Shown here piece by piece: positions 12,581-25,721 of a DNA stretch of 64,000 nucleotides. The translations under genes were made by a program, and so were the position numbers. Under the pieces are notes generated by a model, which worked only from the letters and a program-made list of their open reading frames with translations, did no database searches and was not told the origin of the DNA. Positions within the stretch are counted from its first letter, which is position 1, and every line of letters begins with the position of its first letter. The DNA comes from Sinotaia quadrata (taxonomy: Eukaryota; Mollusca; Gastropoda; Architaenioglossa; Viviparidae), in contig CM054182.1 of assembly GCA_028829895.1 (NCBI GenBank), positions 31,776,379 to 31,840,378 on the forward strand. Reading direction: 5' to 3'.

Positions 12581-12957
12581 TCTGTGTCTACTTTTATGTT
12601 TTAGAATTCAAGAAGCGTGCTGTAAATAAAAAAAATTGATTAAGATTGACATTTTAAATGAATAGTAGCAAAATTGGAAACAATTATTTTTATCTTTAAA
12701 AAGTTAGTTGTTTATTGTTAAATAGGAATTTATTGCAAATATCAAATTAATTTCTGATACAGTTTGGTGAAAAAATGTCTCTGGTAGAATATTAACACTT
12801 GCATTCCATGGAATAACACTCACAAAATTTTCCTTCAGTAAGTAGGCATACTTTATCATGAAAACAAGTTTAGAAATTAAAAATTGCTGAAATATGACAT
12901 TATGAGATACTTGTTAAACTCTTAAAATATATAAATTTAAAATCTATATCTTCATAT
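12581..12957. other. Unique AT-rich sequence
   Basis: Nothing recognised. Confidence 0.5.
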
Positions 12958-13465
12958 AAATGCATTTAGAATACAGGCTTACATTTCAAATCTGTGTCTG
13001 CATATAAATGCATGTAGAATACAAGCTTACATTTCAAATCTATGCTTGCATATAAATGCATGTAGAATACAGGCTTACATTTCAAATCTATGCTTGCATA
13101 TAAATGCTTGTAGAATACAGGCTTACATTTCAAATCTATGCTTGCATATAAATGCTTGTAGAATACAGGCTTACATTTCAAATCTATGCTTGCATATAAA
13201 TGCTTGTAGAATACAGGCTTACATTTCAAATCTATGCTTGCATATAAATGCTTGTAGAATACAGGCTTACATTTCAAATCTATGCTTGCATATAAATGCT
13301 TGTAGAATACAGGCTTACATTTCAAATCTATGCTTGCATATAAATGCTTGTAGAATACAGGCTTACATTTCAAATCTATGCTTGCATATAAATGCTTGTA
13401 GAATACAGGCTTACATTTCAAATCTATGCTTGCATATAAATGCTTGTAGAATACAGGCTTACATT
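12958..13465. repeat. 48-bp minisatellite, about 10.5 copies
   Basis: The unit contains GTAGAATACAGGCTTACATT and TCAAATCTATGCTTGCATAT. Copies from about 13,095 to the right end look identical; the three at the left carry substitutions. Because 48 is divisible by 3, both strands show long periodic open frames, which I treat as artefacts. Confidence 0.98.
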
Positions 13466-14479
13466 ATGTAGGTGGGTGGGCAAGAAAGGTGTTTGAAAAG
13501 ACTTATCACATTTAAACCCTAACGTGGACAACCACACGCCCACTCACACTTCCGTAGTGTCAGGTGTTACAAAGTATTTGGAAAATTAAAGGTTCTATAA
13601 ATATTAACAATCTTAAAATATGATTATGAACCGAAATCCCAACCTGACTTAGAGATGATGATAACAGTTAAAAGGGAAATGCAAACACTTGCTAACATAG
13701 GGACAGATGAATAGTTTATTGAAATGAAGTAATGTTGGCAGAAAGATTGTTACAAAATCGAATTGACACAAGCGAATTCTGACATAGGATATTTGCATAG
13801 TGACCACTGCATAATACAGAGTAAAAGTTTTTTCTGTATGTATCTCTTTAAACTTGCCCAAGCTGGCTGTTAAGTTGACCGTGACGGCTTTGACGATTCT
13901 CACATGGGCCTGGTCAGCAATCTGACGTAGCTGAGGTTTTGAGTTTTGCATCAGAAGAGGGATTCAGTCAGCAATGGTCTGATCTGAAGACCACTCATTT
14001 AAGTGCAAAGAAGTGGCAGGCACTTGGCATGCTAACAGAATGCCGATTCTAAAGCATAGGACAATCTGTCCCTAAATTTCTAGCAGACACTAAAATGATA
14101 ATGGACGCACCAGACACATGTCATTCATACACAGAAATAGGAGAAGACATATGATAGATGAGTGAAAGAAGAAATAGAAAAAATACCTAAATGAAAATGC
14201 GTAATGTATACAAGCATTATTAATCACAACTATTGTACATACTTCAATAGCAAGTTCAGCCTGACTGACCTTTCTTGGCAAAAAAACGTTTTACCAGTAG
14301 GAGAGCCTTCTGAACAATGTTTCTCTGACAACAGCAGGATGGACTCTGATCTTTGAGGCTGGTCATGTGATCTGTCGGGCTAAATATCTAGTGAATGATT
14401 ACAACTAGTCCATGAAGTATAATATCGCCAGCGATCGCATGGGCCTTCCCGCAAGAGAGGAACTAATGGTTAGATGTGA
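13466..14479. other. Unique sequence, with one weak coding-like patch
   Basis: Mostly unremarkable. On the minus strand, about 13,835-13,951 reads MQNSKPQLRQIADQAHVRIV and onward, which looks slightly protein-like before it degenerates. No splice pair or family match is evident, so a decayed transposon fragment or chance is as likely as an exon. Confidence 0.3.
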
Positions 14480-14712
14480 AACATGAGATTGGCACGCCTA
14501 ACAATGTTTTAAAGGCAGTGAATCTCAAGAGGAATGAAACATGAGATTGGCACGCCTAACAATGTTTTAAAGGCAGTGAATCTCAAGAGGAATGAAACAC
14601 GAGATTGGCACGCCTAACAATGCTTTAAAGGCCTGGGAATCTCAAGAGGAATGAAACACGAGATTGGCACGCCTAACAATGTTTTAAAGGCTGTAAATCT
14701 CAAGAGGAATGA
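14480..14712. repeat. 58-59 bp minisatellite, 4 copies
   Basis: GAGATTGGCACGCCTAACAA recurs at 14485, 14543, 14601 and 14660 with a GTGAATCTCAAGAGGAATGA tail. Confidence 0.97.
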
Positions 14713-14744
14713 AATGTTTGGCAGCTACCCATCATACCATCAAA

Positions 14745-16065
14745 CATACTCTAATACATATAAATACACGTAAAATACAGGTTTACATAAATACACGTAA
14801 AATACAGGTTTACATAAATACAACCATGCAAAATATAGGTTTACATAAATACACATAAAATATCGGTTTACATAAATACATGTAAATACATGTAAAATAT
14901 AGATGTACATAAATACACATAAATTCATGTAAATCATAGGTTTACATAAATACACATAAATACATGTAGAATATAGGTTTACATTAATACATATAGAAAA
15001 TACGTTTACATAAATACATAAAAATCCTTGTAGAAAAAAAGTTTAAATAAATACATATAAATTTTCTTAGAAAATAGGTTTACATAAATACATACAAATC
15101 CCATAGAAAATCGGTTTACATAAATACATATAACTGCATGAAGAAAATAGGCTTACCTACACTAATACTTATAAATGTGTGTAGAAAATAGGTTTACATA
15201 AATACTTGTAAATGTGTGTAGAAAATAGGTTTACATAAATACTTGTAAATGTGTGTAGAAAATAGGTTTACATAAATACTTGTAAATGTGTGTAGAAAAT
15301 AGGTTTACATAAATACTTGTAAATGTGTGTAGAAAATAGGTTTACATAAATACTTGTAAATGTGTGTAGAAAATAGGTTTACATAAATACTTGTAAATGT
15401 GTGTAGAAAATAGGTTTACATATATGTGTAGAAAGTAGACTTACATACACTAATACATATAAATGAGTTTAGAAAATAGGCTTACATAAATGAATGCATT
15501 TAAATGTGTATAAAAAGTAGACTTACATAAAAGAACACATATAAATGTATATAAAAAACAGGCTTACATAAAAGAACACATATAAATGTATATAAAAACA
15601 GGCTTACATAAATGAATGCATTTAAATGTGTATAAAAAGCAGACTTACATAAAAGAATACATAAATGTGTATAAAAACAGGCTTACATAAATGAATACAT
15701 ATAAATGTGTATAAAAAAAATCAGGCTTACATAAATGAATACATAAATATGTGTATAATAAACAGGCTTACATAAATGAATGCATTTAAATGTGTATAAA
15801 AAGCAGACTTACATAAAAGAATACATAAATGTGTATAAAAAGCAGACTTACATAAAAGAATACATAAATGTGTATAAAAAGCAGACTTACATAAAAGAAT
15901 ACATAAATGTGTATAATAAACAGGCTTACATAAAAGAATACATAAATGTGTATAATAAACAGGCTTACATAAAAGAATACATAAATGTGTATTAAAAAGC
16001 AGGCTTACATAAATGAATACATAAATATGTGTATAATAAACAGGCTTACATAAACTAATATAGAA
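14745..16065. repeat. Large complex minisatellite, 28-48 bp related units
   Basis: Over 1.3 kb, units built on AGGTTTACATAAATAC or AGGCTTACATAAATGAATAC repeat with changing linkers. A homogeneous 36-bp block (TAAATGTGTGTAGAAAATAG) occupies about 15,170-15,420, and other sub-families flank it. This is several nested amplifications of one ancestral motif. Confidence 0.95.
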
Positions 16066-16204
16066 TAGTGCACGATATTAGTGCTACTATTACTTGCAAC
16101 AACAGCAACAACAACTACTCTTATCATACAACTAGGGAAAACAATAACTGTTACAACCAGCACCATCATCATCTGCCGCAACAACTAACAACACCAACGA
16201 AGCA

Positions 16205-16535
16205 CCTATTACACTTATACTACGGGTGGATGAATATTGTCTACTATATCGTACAGTACATGGGTGGATGACTATTGTCTACTATATCTTACAGTACACG
16301 AGTGGATGAATATTGTCTACTATATCTTAAAGTACACGGGTGGATGACTATTGTCTACTATATCTTAAAGTACACGGGTGGATGAATATTGCCTACTATA
16401 TCTTAAAGTACACGGGTGAATGAATATTGTCTACTATATCTTACAGTACACGGGTGGATGACTATTGCCTACTATATCTTACAGTACACGGTTGGATGAA
16501 TATTGTCTACTATGTCTTACAGTACACGGTGAAAT
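16205..16535. repeat. 38-bp minisatellite, about 8 copies
   Basis: Repeats of GGGTGGATGAATATTGTCTA followed by CTATATCTTACAGTACAC. Confidence 0.95.
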
Positions 16536-16590
16536 GCTTAGCAAGAGAAGCGTCTTACGATCTGAGCCACCGCGGACACAAACCCAATGG
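16515..16590 (-). mobile_element. Possible tRNA-derived SINE fragment
   Basis: The minus strand reads GCGGTGGCTCAGATCGTAAG then ACGC, resembling the A-box half of a tRNA-type SINE promoter. No B box follows, because the sequence passes straight into the 38-bp array, so at most this is a truncated remnant. Confidence 0.3.
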
Positions 16591-17095
16591 AAGCTTATCG
16601 AAGAGATTATTTGTTTCAGGAAAGTGACTAAGCAAAAATCTTTAGCTCGTAGATTAACCCTTTTAAGGCTGACATTATATTTACACCAAATGCTCATGCT
16701 AGCCCCGTGCGAGGTGACTGAACTCTGAACTCTGAACAAGACAGGCAGGAAGAGACCAAACTCATTCACTCCGAAGGTGTGTGATAAACATAGTGAGGTA
16801 AAGTACACAGGTAGTGATTGGATTCGAAGCGTGCCAGTGTAGAAATATGGATTACGACGCATGTGTAGTGAGTTATCTTTAAAGTAAAAAAAACAATATT
16901 TGCAAACTTAACAATAGTCAACTCAGCTCAAACTTTATATTTAACGTCAATCGATTTTTTAAAAGAAGAATTGTTAGTGGCACAAGAGATTAATCATTAA
17001 CTGGATATTATTTGTTTAGGGGAACGGTAAGGGATAGATCACTGGTGTGACTGAGAATGAAGCTCTAGTCACCAGATTTCGGTTCAACTTTTAAA
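16591..17095. other. Unique sequence, no gene seen
   Basis: Includes a 127-residue minus-strand open frame with no recognisable domain, overlapping the SINE-like remnant and repeat edge. I do not support it as a gene. Confidence 0.4.
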
Positions 17096-17620
17096 AAAAG
17101 TTTATTGCCTTACTGAAATAATGTAATGCTTTAAGTTTAATGGTTTACTGAAATAGTGTAATGTTTTAAGCTTAATGGTTTACTGAAATAATGTAATGCT
17201 TTAAGTCTATTGGTTGACTGAAATAATGTAATGCTTTAAGTTTAATGGTTTACTGAAATAATGTAATACTTTAAGTTTACTGGTTTACTGAAATAATGTA
17301 ATGCTTTACTGAAATAATATAATGCTTTAAGTCTATTGATTTAGTGAAATAATATAATGTTTTGTCTATTGGTTTACTGAAATAATGTGATGCTTTAAGT
17401 CTATTGGTTTACTGATATAATTATTATAATACGTTAAGTTTAATGGTTTACTGAAATAATTTAATGCGTCAAGTCCAATGGTTTATTGAAATAATATAAT
17501 GCTTTAAGTTTAATGGTTTACTGAAATAATGTAATGCTATGTTTTAAGTTAAACTTTTTACTGAAATAATGAATGATTTGTTTTAAGTTAAAGGTTTACT
17601 GAAATAATGTAATGGAGCTA
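17096..17620. repeat. 35-bp minisatellite, about 14 diverged copies
   Basis: Units contain GGTTTACTGAAATAATGTAA and TGCTTTAAGTTTAAT. Moderately diverged throughout. Confidence 0.93.
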
Positions 17621-17639
17621 GGACGGAAAATTATGGCTT

Positions 17640-18300
17640 TACCACAAGAATTTAACTATGATATATATTCGCTGGTTTACTAATATAATCGAAGTATGAT
17701 ATATTTATTACTTTTCTTATATAATTCAACTAATACGCATGTGACAATTTAATAAAAAGTAATTTATAAATATAATATCCGTTTGCAGAAATAAAGTATG
17801 ACCTTGTTATGTATTTATTAGTTTACTAATAAAACTATTATGACTCCGTTTTGGTTTACTGATATAATTTAAATACGGTGTATATTTATCGGTACCCATT
17901 TTTAATTGGTTTACTAATATGACTTAGCTATAGTATATATTTATTGGTTTACTAATATAACTTAGTTTTGGTGTATATTTATTGGTTTACTAATGCAATT
18001 TAGCTAAGGTGTTTATTTACTGGTTTACTAATGCAATTTATCAATAGTGTTTATTTATTGGATTAGTAATAAAGTATAACATAGATGTTTATTTATTGTT
18101 TTATTAACACATTATAAATATGGTGTCTATTATGGTTTAATATTATTCGATAATTATGATGTCTATGTATTGGTTTATATATAAACTATAACTGTGATGT
18201 CTATGTATTGGTTTATATATAAACAATAACTGTGATGTCTTTGTATTGGTTTATATATTAACTATAACTATGCAGTCTATGTATTGGTTTATACAGATAT
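17640..18300. repeat. Degenerate minisatellite, 36-45 bp units
   Basis: Units carry TATTTATTGGTTTACTAATA on the left and TGATGTCTATGTATTGGTTT on the right. It shares GGTTTACT with the preceding array and may derive from it. Confidence 0.85.
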
Positions 18301-18599
18301 TTCATTCGTTCTAAGCACACTGAAACCCCATGTCAATCTAGAAAAAAAAATAATTTGCAACTTTCTGACGTAAAAAGAACACTCAAGAGATACCTGTCAG
18401 CAATTTAATTTGTTGATTGATGCTTGACGTGTGCTTCCAACCATTGACTTGGATAACTGTGGATGTGTTATTGTCAAGAGGTTGACAGATGATAAAATTG
18501 CAGTCAAAACAATAATACCCCGCGAATTATAAACAAAAAGAAAAAGGAAAAGTTTGAGGATAAAGCAAGTGGCGTTGGGAAGTTGCATGGTGAGAGATA
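18301..18599. other. Unique spacer between arrays
   Basis: No recognisable feature. Confidence 0.5.
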
Positions 18600-19560
18600 A
18601 GTCATATTTTAAACTTGAGTTTTTTCACTAGACACATAAGTCATATACTAGTCTTGAGTTTATTCAGTTGACATGTAAGTCAGTTTGGATTATATTCAAT
18701 TTAAAGTAGTTTCAGTTAAGGCCTACAGTTTAATCATTAGACAGTTAAATCATATATAAGTCTTGAGTTTATTCAAAAGACAGACAAGTCATAGTTTGAA
18801 ATCTTCAGGTAATTCTTCAGAGATATAAATCACATTTTTTTCTAAATTACATCAACTAATGAAGTAGGAGATTAGTCTTGAGTTTATTTACAAGACAGAA
18901 GTCAAACTTTAGTCATGTATTTATTCAGTGGAAAGTAAGTAGAATTTTAGTCTTGAGTTTATTTACAAGACAGATAAGTCAAACTTTAGTCATGTATTTA
19001 TTCAGTGGAAAGTAAGTAGAATTTTAGTCTTGAGTTTATTTACAAGACAGATAAGTCAAACTTTAGTCATGTATTTATTCAGTGGAAAGTAAGTAGAATT
19101 TTAGTCTTGAGTTTATTTACAAGACAGATAAGTCAAACTTTAGTCATGTATTTATTCAGTGGAAAGTAAGTAGAATTTTAGTCTTGAGTTTATTTAATAT
19201 GATTGACAGTTTTGTCCGGCATGCTTTCATTCAATGGACAGATAATCCACATTTTAGTCTTTAGCTTATACTACACCCAATAAGTAAAAAGTTAGTCTTA
19301 AGTTCATTCAACAGACAATAAGCAGAAATATTTATTTGATTTTATTCGTCATATTTTTTTCTTTAGCTTATAATTTAGTGTTGAGATATTCATCAAAGAA
19401 ATGCCACACTTTAGACTTGAATTTATTTCTCACACAAATAAACCACACTTTAAACTTGAATTTATTCCTCACACAAATAAACCACACTTTAGACTTGAAT
19501 TTATTACTCATTCATAAATCAGATTTTAAATTTGAATTGAGCATTGAAACAAATATTTAG
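18600..19560. repeat. Minisatellite, 76-77 bp core of about 4 copies with decayed flanks
   Basis: The core at about 18,880-19,190 repeats TTTTAGTCTTGAGTTTATTT, ACAAGACAGATAAGTCAAAC and TTTAGTCATGTATTTATTCA. The flanks carry single diverged copies of its half-units. Confidence 0.93.
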
Positions 19561-20635
19561 TGCAATGTAATGCGATGTAGCAAACGTTTGTGTTGACCTC
19601 AAATTTCACAGTATGTTGCTTTGCAGTGGTCAATTGGGCCGTTATGAGCCAGAAAACAACTTATAAAACCGAAGGCTAAAGAGTAGTGGAGTGGTGCAAT
19701 ATTAAATCTACAATTATTTGAAAAGTATCGTGATGCATAAATATTAACTTCTCGGCAAATCACAATTTTGTTCTGTCTTGTCTTGTCGTGTCTGTGTGAT
19801 GAACGACAGGGACCGTGAGAGGTGAGAATGTCATTTTTTAATTTCGTGAAAATATGCGGCTTTGCGCGAGAGCTTTCCTCTCACCTTTTCTTTAAAAACA
19901 AAGTCAGTAAAAATCGGTGGACTGAGAATTAAATATTGATATTATTCTACTCACCGTGTACTTAGGTCCCCTTCTCTATCTTTGCCTCCCATTCCCTCCC
20001 TTACATTAGAGCAGGATTTAGTTTATGCATTGCAGAACTAGCATGTAAAACGCCCCTTTGATTGTAGAACGATAAGATAATTCTCACAACGATTTATTTG
20101 GATTTATATGTGGCCAAGGAAAGAGTTATTTGGTGCAAGGCAATAAAACAGTTTGATAACACTGCGTACCAACAGTTTTCCTTAAAAACTCGATACTCAC
20201 TAATCGCAAAGAAAATGGAAGGTTGTGCTCTGTTATCTTAGGTCACGTTCTTATTATAAGAAATTAATGACTTAGGTTATCTTTATGAACATTGTGTTCA
20301 CCTCACTTGTTAGTGATGTCATTTATTCCCGGCATACGTCATTCTTACCAGAGGTTCTCATCAGAGACAGTAGCCTAATGTTATCGATCTCAAGACACTC
20401 TTAATTATTCACTCTTATCGTATGACATTTATACTGCCAATGTTTGTCAAACGACAAGACTGCTCTTGATGTCAACTGGAAGACGTTTACACAACCTCTG
20501 ACAGAAATGATAGAGGAAATATTAAAATTTATTTCATATATGTATATTTACTGAAAAGAGCTAATATATATTTTAATCAATTCAAATAACACTAATTATT
20601 TTACAAAGAAAGATGGTGAGTTCGGAATAATGAAA
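19561..20635. other. Unique sequence, no gene seen
   Basis: About 1.1 kb of non-repetitive, moderately AT-rich DNA. I found no convincing exon or RNA gene on either strand. Confidence 0.5.
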
Positions 20636-21165
20636 TAGCCATGACGGACGCTGGTAGTGTCCTAGGGATGTGTGCATTGACGGAATATGACGGACGCTGG
20701 TAGTGTCCTAGGGATGTGTGCATTGACGGAATATGACGGACGTTGGTATGTCCTAGGGATGTGTGCATTGACGGAATATGACGAGCGCTAGTAGTGTCCT
20801 AGGGATGTGTGCATTGGCGGAATATGACGAGCGCTAGTAGTGTCTTGGGGATTGTTCATTGACATGATATGATGGGCGCTGGTAGTGTCATAAGGATGTG
20901 CATTGACAGAATATGATGGGCGCTGGTAGTGTCATAAGTATGTGCATTGACAGAATATGATGGGCGCTGGTAGTGTCATAAGGATGTGCATTGACAAGAT
21001 ATGATGGGCGCTGGTAGTGTCATAAGGATGTACATTGACAAGATATGATGGGCGCTGGCAGTGTCATAAGGATGTACATTGACAAGATATGATGGGCGCT
21101 GGTCGTGTCATAAGGATGTACATTGACAAGATATGATGGGCGCTGGCAGTGGACTAGAGTACGAA
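20636..21165. repeat. Minisatellite, 43-57 bp units, about 11 copies
   Basis: Two sub-families, one with GACGGACGCTGGTAGTGTCC and TAGGGATGTGTGCATTGACG, the other with GATGGGCGCTGGTAGTGTCA and TAAGGATGTACATTGACAAG. The second is clearly derived from the first. Confidence 0.95.
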
Positions 21166-21334
21166 AAGTGAATCGGTTTCATTAGATATTTGTTTTTTTG
21201 CAATGACAAAGTGTGACCGACAAATATTAGGCTTACGTCAAGTTCATGAGCGGGTGGTCGCTTGTTATGTTACCTCCAGAAGCTAGGTGTAATATTGAGA
21301 TGATGAGGTTTGGTGTGATACTGAAATGGTGATG

Positions 21335-21505
21335 CTCAGTAGACTAGGTATATAAGGTTATTCAGTAAACTGGTTAGTATGAGGATGCTCAGTAGACTGG
21401 GTGGGATAAGGATGCTCAGTATATTGGGTGGTATGAAGATGATCAGTAGTGGGTGGTATGAAGATGCTCAGTAGTGGGTGGTATAATAATATTCAGTAGT
21501 GTGAC
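21335..21505. repeat. Short minisatellite, 22-30 bp
   Basis: Repeats of GTGGTATGAAGATGCTCAGTA with variable spacing. Confidence 0.85.
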
Positions 21506-22212
21506 CCCTCTGGGCACCCTTCACTTGCTATGATTATTATTTATTTATTTATTAATAACACATAACTAATTACAAATGATCGAAAATCTTTATCGATAAT
21601 GTTAATTCTCCCACAATATCAACATATCTCTCACTTGGCGGATTATAAGGGTGTCGTAAAACTCTACTCTTTACACAATAATAATACAGACGTTTTGCTG
21701 TCGCATAATGATTCTGCAGGTGGAAACTTCTTACTAAATGATTAAAAAAATCCGTCTTTGAATTATATTTAACGAGCCCCATCCACCCGCTGTTACTCCA
21801 ACGTAACGTTTTAATATATGTGCAAGAAGGTTAATAAATTTAATCTTAAATTTATTAAATCAATAATACAACAAATGAATATAATCAAAAGAGCTTTGAC
21901 ATTTACACGATTTCACAACAATGTTTGATTAAACGTTAAACACTCATCCAGTTTATCCTAGCATAGACATCAGCAGTCAAATTAACATATATATAAGTTA
22001 GAGTATTAGAGATAATTTTAGTCAATGTACAGTCAATGTGCATCTGTCATTAGCTCGTGTTCACAATCACTTGGTTTGCAACAAGTCATTGTCTTTCTTA
22101 TTAGATAATGGTCCAATATTGTTCTAGGCACGTTACACAGCTGTTCTAGAATCTGCAACGTGCTCATAAAGCACACCATGAGGGATGTTCAAGAAACTTC
22201 GTGATTTCTTGA
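21506..22212. other. Unique AT-rich sequence
   Basis: Contains TTTATTTATTTATT near 21,540. No gene is seen. It could be the outer part of the dispersed repeat that follows, but its counterpart is not found near the second copy. Confidence 0.4.
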
Positions 22213-22965
22213 GAACAAACTCAAGCTTCAATTTCCGTCGTATTGGCTCTTGAACGGAATTCACAGGAATCAACTTACAGCAACAATGATGGATACACAC
22301 CAGTGTGATCTAGTGGAGTACAGTAGTCAAATCAATCTGAAGTGGATACAAGGTTACAAAATACTAAAAGCATCAAAAGCATCAAAATGCAAAAAGGCGT
22401 GCTCCTCTCTGCAAAAGTCAAATTAAGGGCAGCTCTAAGATTTGGCATATTTAATCTCTAAACTACATGTATTTTCTCTCTTACACACATTCTCAACTTA
22501 CAAATCCTGCAACAACATTTATTAGTCCGATACACACACAGCATCGATATAGCATCGATATACACACAATATAGCATCGATCAAAATTCACAAATATAAC
22601 GTACAACATAATCAAATTAATGAACATAGAAATAATGGTTGAATTACATAAAGCATTTTCCAATTCAAATCATAGATCAATAGCAAACGTACGAAATATT
22701 TCTAAGTCCATTCTTTCTTTATCAGTCAGTTAACTTACCATAAGCTAATGACCAGACTCGAGTTGTCAAACTCAAATTGATTAGAATATAGAAATTTCTT
22801 CAACAAAGTAACTTTCAATCTATCCTCATTGGATGAAGTTTCTCTGAAAAAGTGTGAGAATATTAGCAAGAAAAACTACTCATCCACTTGAAACTGGTTT
22901 GGATTTGCATCAGCAAGTTGTAGCATATTCTTTACCTGAGTTGTTATTTTAACTCTGGTTTTTAT
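22213..22965 (+). mobile_element. Dispersed repeat, copy 1 of an inverted pair
   Basis: This segment is related, in reverse orientation, to 24860-25567. Anchors are TTTATCAGTCAGTTAACTTA, ACTACTCATCCA, GAAACTGGTTTGGATT, ACATTCTCAACTTACAAA and CATAGATCAATAGCAAACGT. By eye the copies are roughly three-quarters identical over about 700 bp, with several small indels. I see no coding capacity. It is a non-autonomous transposon fragment or part of a fold-back unit; the family is not recognised. Confidence 0.75.
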
Positions 22966-23863
22966 AAAACTATCGTCATAGCTAGCTGTTGTGGATACTG
23001 CCATGCAAAGGTTTCAACTAACAGCCTCCTCAACCTTTATTATTTTCTTGTGTTATTTATGTAGATAACAAATTATTCTTAAGTGAGTGTGTATAGCAAT
23101 GTTGTGTTATTGTGTTGTGAGTTACTTTATGTTATGGGTTACACTCAATCATTTATGTATGCGAGGGTTCTTTTCTCCAGACACAACACGAACACGAATA
23201 TGGCTCCTACTGGTTAGGACATTGTTTTGTTGATGGGTTCCTTTGTGATAATATATAGAAGTTCCTTACAGGCAGTAATATTCAGATATTCCCATTATAA
23301 CGCTGTTCGCTGGGGTCCTTTGCGGTAGTATTTAGAAGTTCCTTAGTGATAGTAAAGGTGTCTTATTAATTTTCTTTCGCTAGAAATTATATAATTTATA
23401 TTTTCTTGTTCATTCATTTTATAAATATTTAAAATGTAAATTTAATTTTAATTTTTATAATTTGACACGATGGACTTTTCACGGCCTTTGCTGTGAACTA
23501 TCTCATATTTTGTTGAGTTAGCGTCACTTTAAAATGCCATTATGGAAAAGATAAATAGAGAGATCAGTCAGACAATGGAAGACACAAATACATCGTGATC
23601 GCCAGAGGAAGACAGATTAAGGGAGTGCGTAATATTTCAGTTTTAAATGATTGATTTCCTGTCTTCTCATATTTCCCTCTTTAGAGATAACCAGCGAAGA
23701 TGAACATCTTTAGATAGGATATGTTGATTTTATACGGTAGCAAACATTTCTTTTTTTCGAGAGAAAGAGAATGCAAAGATAAACATAAGAATGACAAATT
23801 GTGAAAAATCAAGAAAATAATAATTGTAGAAATGGGCACATATGCTCGCTCTTGTAAAGACAC
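22966..23863. other. Unique sequence between the inverted copies
   Basis: AT-rich. Near 23,220-23,350 two weak copies of a GGTTCCTTTGTGATAATATA-like motif with AGAAGTTCCTTA occur. No gene is seen. Confidence 0.5.
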
Positions 23864-24060
23864 TCACACACACACACATACACACACACACACATACACA
23901 CACAAACACACCCACACACACACACACACACATACACACATACATACACACACAGGAACGCTGGTACGCTTACAAGCACATACACACACGCATATATTCA
24001 CACATACACACGCTCATATGAACACACACATACGGACACACTCACCACGGACACTTAATT
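23864..24060. repeat. Interrupted (CA)n microsatellite
   Basis: Compound CACACA tract broken by ATACACA and by a short unique patch near 23,955. Confidence 0.97.
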
Positions 24061-24156
24061 AAAGAGGTAGGGGGTAGTAAAATATGGTAGAGTTATATTT
24101 AGACCATTTATTGAAATTATTCACAAAGTAATTTCTTATTCTGACTCTTTGTGAGG
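24061..24156. other. Spacer between two CA arrays
   Basis: Short unique AT-rich DNA. Confidence 0.5.
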
Positions 24157-24224
<68 letters not shown>

Positions 24225-24267
24225 ACACACACACGCACGCACACACGCGCACACACACACACACACA

Positions 24268-24312
<45 letters not shown>
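24157..24312. repeat. (CA)n microsatellite, about 155 bp
   Basis: Nearly pure CA with scattered CG steps. Cys/Val and His/Thr open frames on both strands are artefacts. Confidence 0.99.
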
Positions 24313-24744
<432 letters not shown>

Positions 24745-24859
24745 AATGGCGTAGTAAATTTGCCTATATCTATTTCTAGATTTAATCGTTATATAAATTG
24801 TTAAATTGTCAAAGGGACCCAGCCTTGGGCATTCCTTTTGATGGTACTTTTTTTTTTAA

Positions 24860-25567
24860 AGTGTCAGAGTTGGAGTAAACAGCTTGAGTTAAGAATATGC
24901 TAGAAGATGGCTGACGTAATCCAAACCAGTTTCAACTGGATGAGTAGTTTTTTTTCTGATTAATAGTTTCACACTTGTTCACATCAATTTCTTGCAATGG
25001 AGATGGACCGGAAGTTTCTTTGTTGAAGAAGTACTCTATTCTCATCACTTTGAATTTGAACATAACTGGAGTCCAGTCATAAATGCGATTGTTAGCTTAT
25101 AGTAAGTTAACTGACTGATAAAGAAAGAGTGGACTTAGAACATTTCATACGTTTGCTATTGATCTATGATTAGAATTAGAGAATGCTTATGTAATTGAAC
25201 TATTATTTCTTACATTAATTTGACTACGTTGTAAATTATACTTGTGAAATTTGATTGATACTATATTTCTTATGCTGTGTGTGTATTCGCATATGAAATT
25301 TGTTGCAGGCTTTGTAAGTTGAGAATGTTTGTAAGAGCGACAGGAGGTTGGAGATGAAATATGCCTGAAATTTAGTGCTGCTTTAATTTGACTTGCAGAG
25401 CAGAGCAAGCTGTTTGGTTGTCACTTCACGCTACAGTGACTACTGTACTCTACTTGAATATGTTCGTGTGTGCATATAGCATTGTTGTCAGCTTATCGGT
25501 AAATCTTGTTGCTATAAGTTTTCCATTTGAGAACCAATCTGTCAGAGATTTGTGGCCTGAGTTGGTA
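24860..25567 (-). mobile_element. Dispersed repeat, copy 2 of an inverted pair
   Basis: Reverse-complement relative of 22213-22965. The alignment can be followed from TTAACTCAAGC-type sequence at the inner edge to an AACTCAGGCCACAAATCTC-type outer edge. The two copies point toward each other across about 1.9 kb containing two CA arrays and one TATC array. Confidence 0.75.
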
Positions 25568-25721
25568 TTAAGAATTCATGGAGAAATTACAATGCCTATA
25601 TATAAATAGTTTTTAATTTAAGGGAAGGGGCAAATTAACAAAATTAACAGCTCTCGCTGGAAAATAAGAGGTACGGATTTTCAGAAGTTTCGACTTCGTT
25701 TCTGCGAGTGGTCTCTTGAAT
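25568..25721. other. Unique spacer
   Basis: No feature recognised. Confidence 0.5.

Noticed and set aside
12966..13471. Long open frames on both strands (16-residue periodic peptides)
   Set aside because: They arise because the 48-bp repeat unit is divisible by 3; no start context, splice sites or non-repeat coding sequence accompanies them.
16479..16862. 127-residue minus-strand frame
   Set aside because: It spans the edge of the 38-bp array and a SINE-like remnant and shows no domain.
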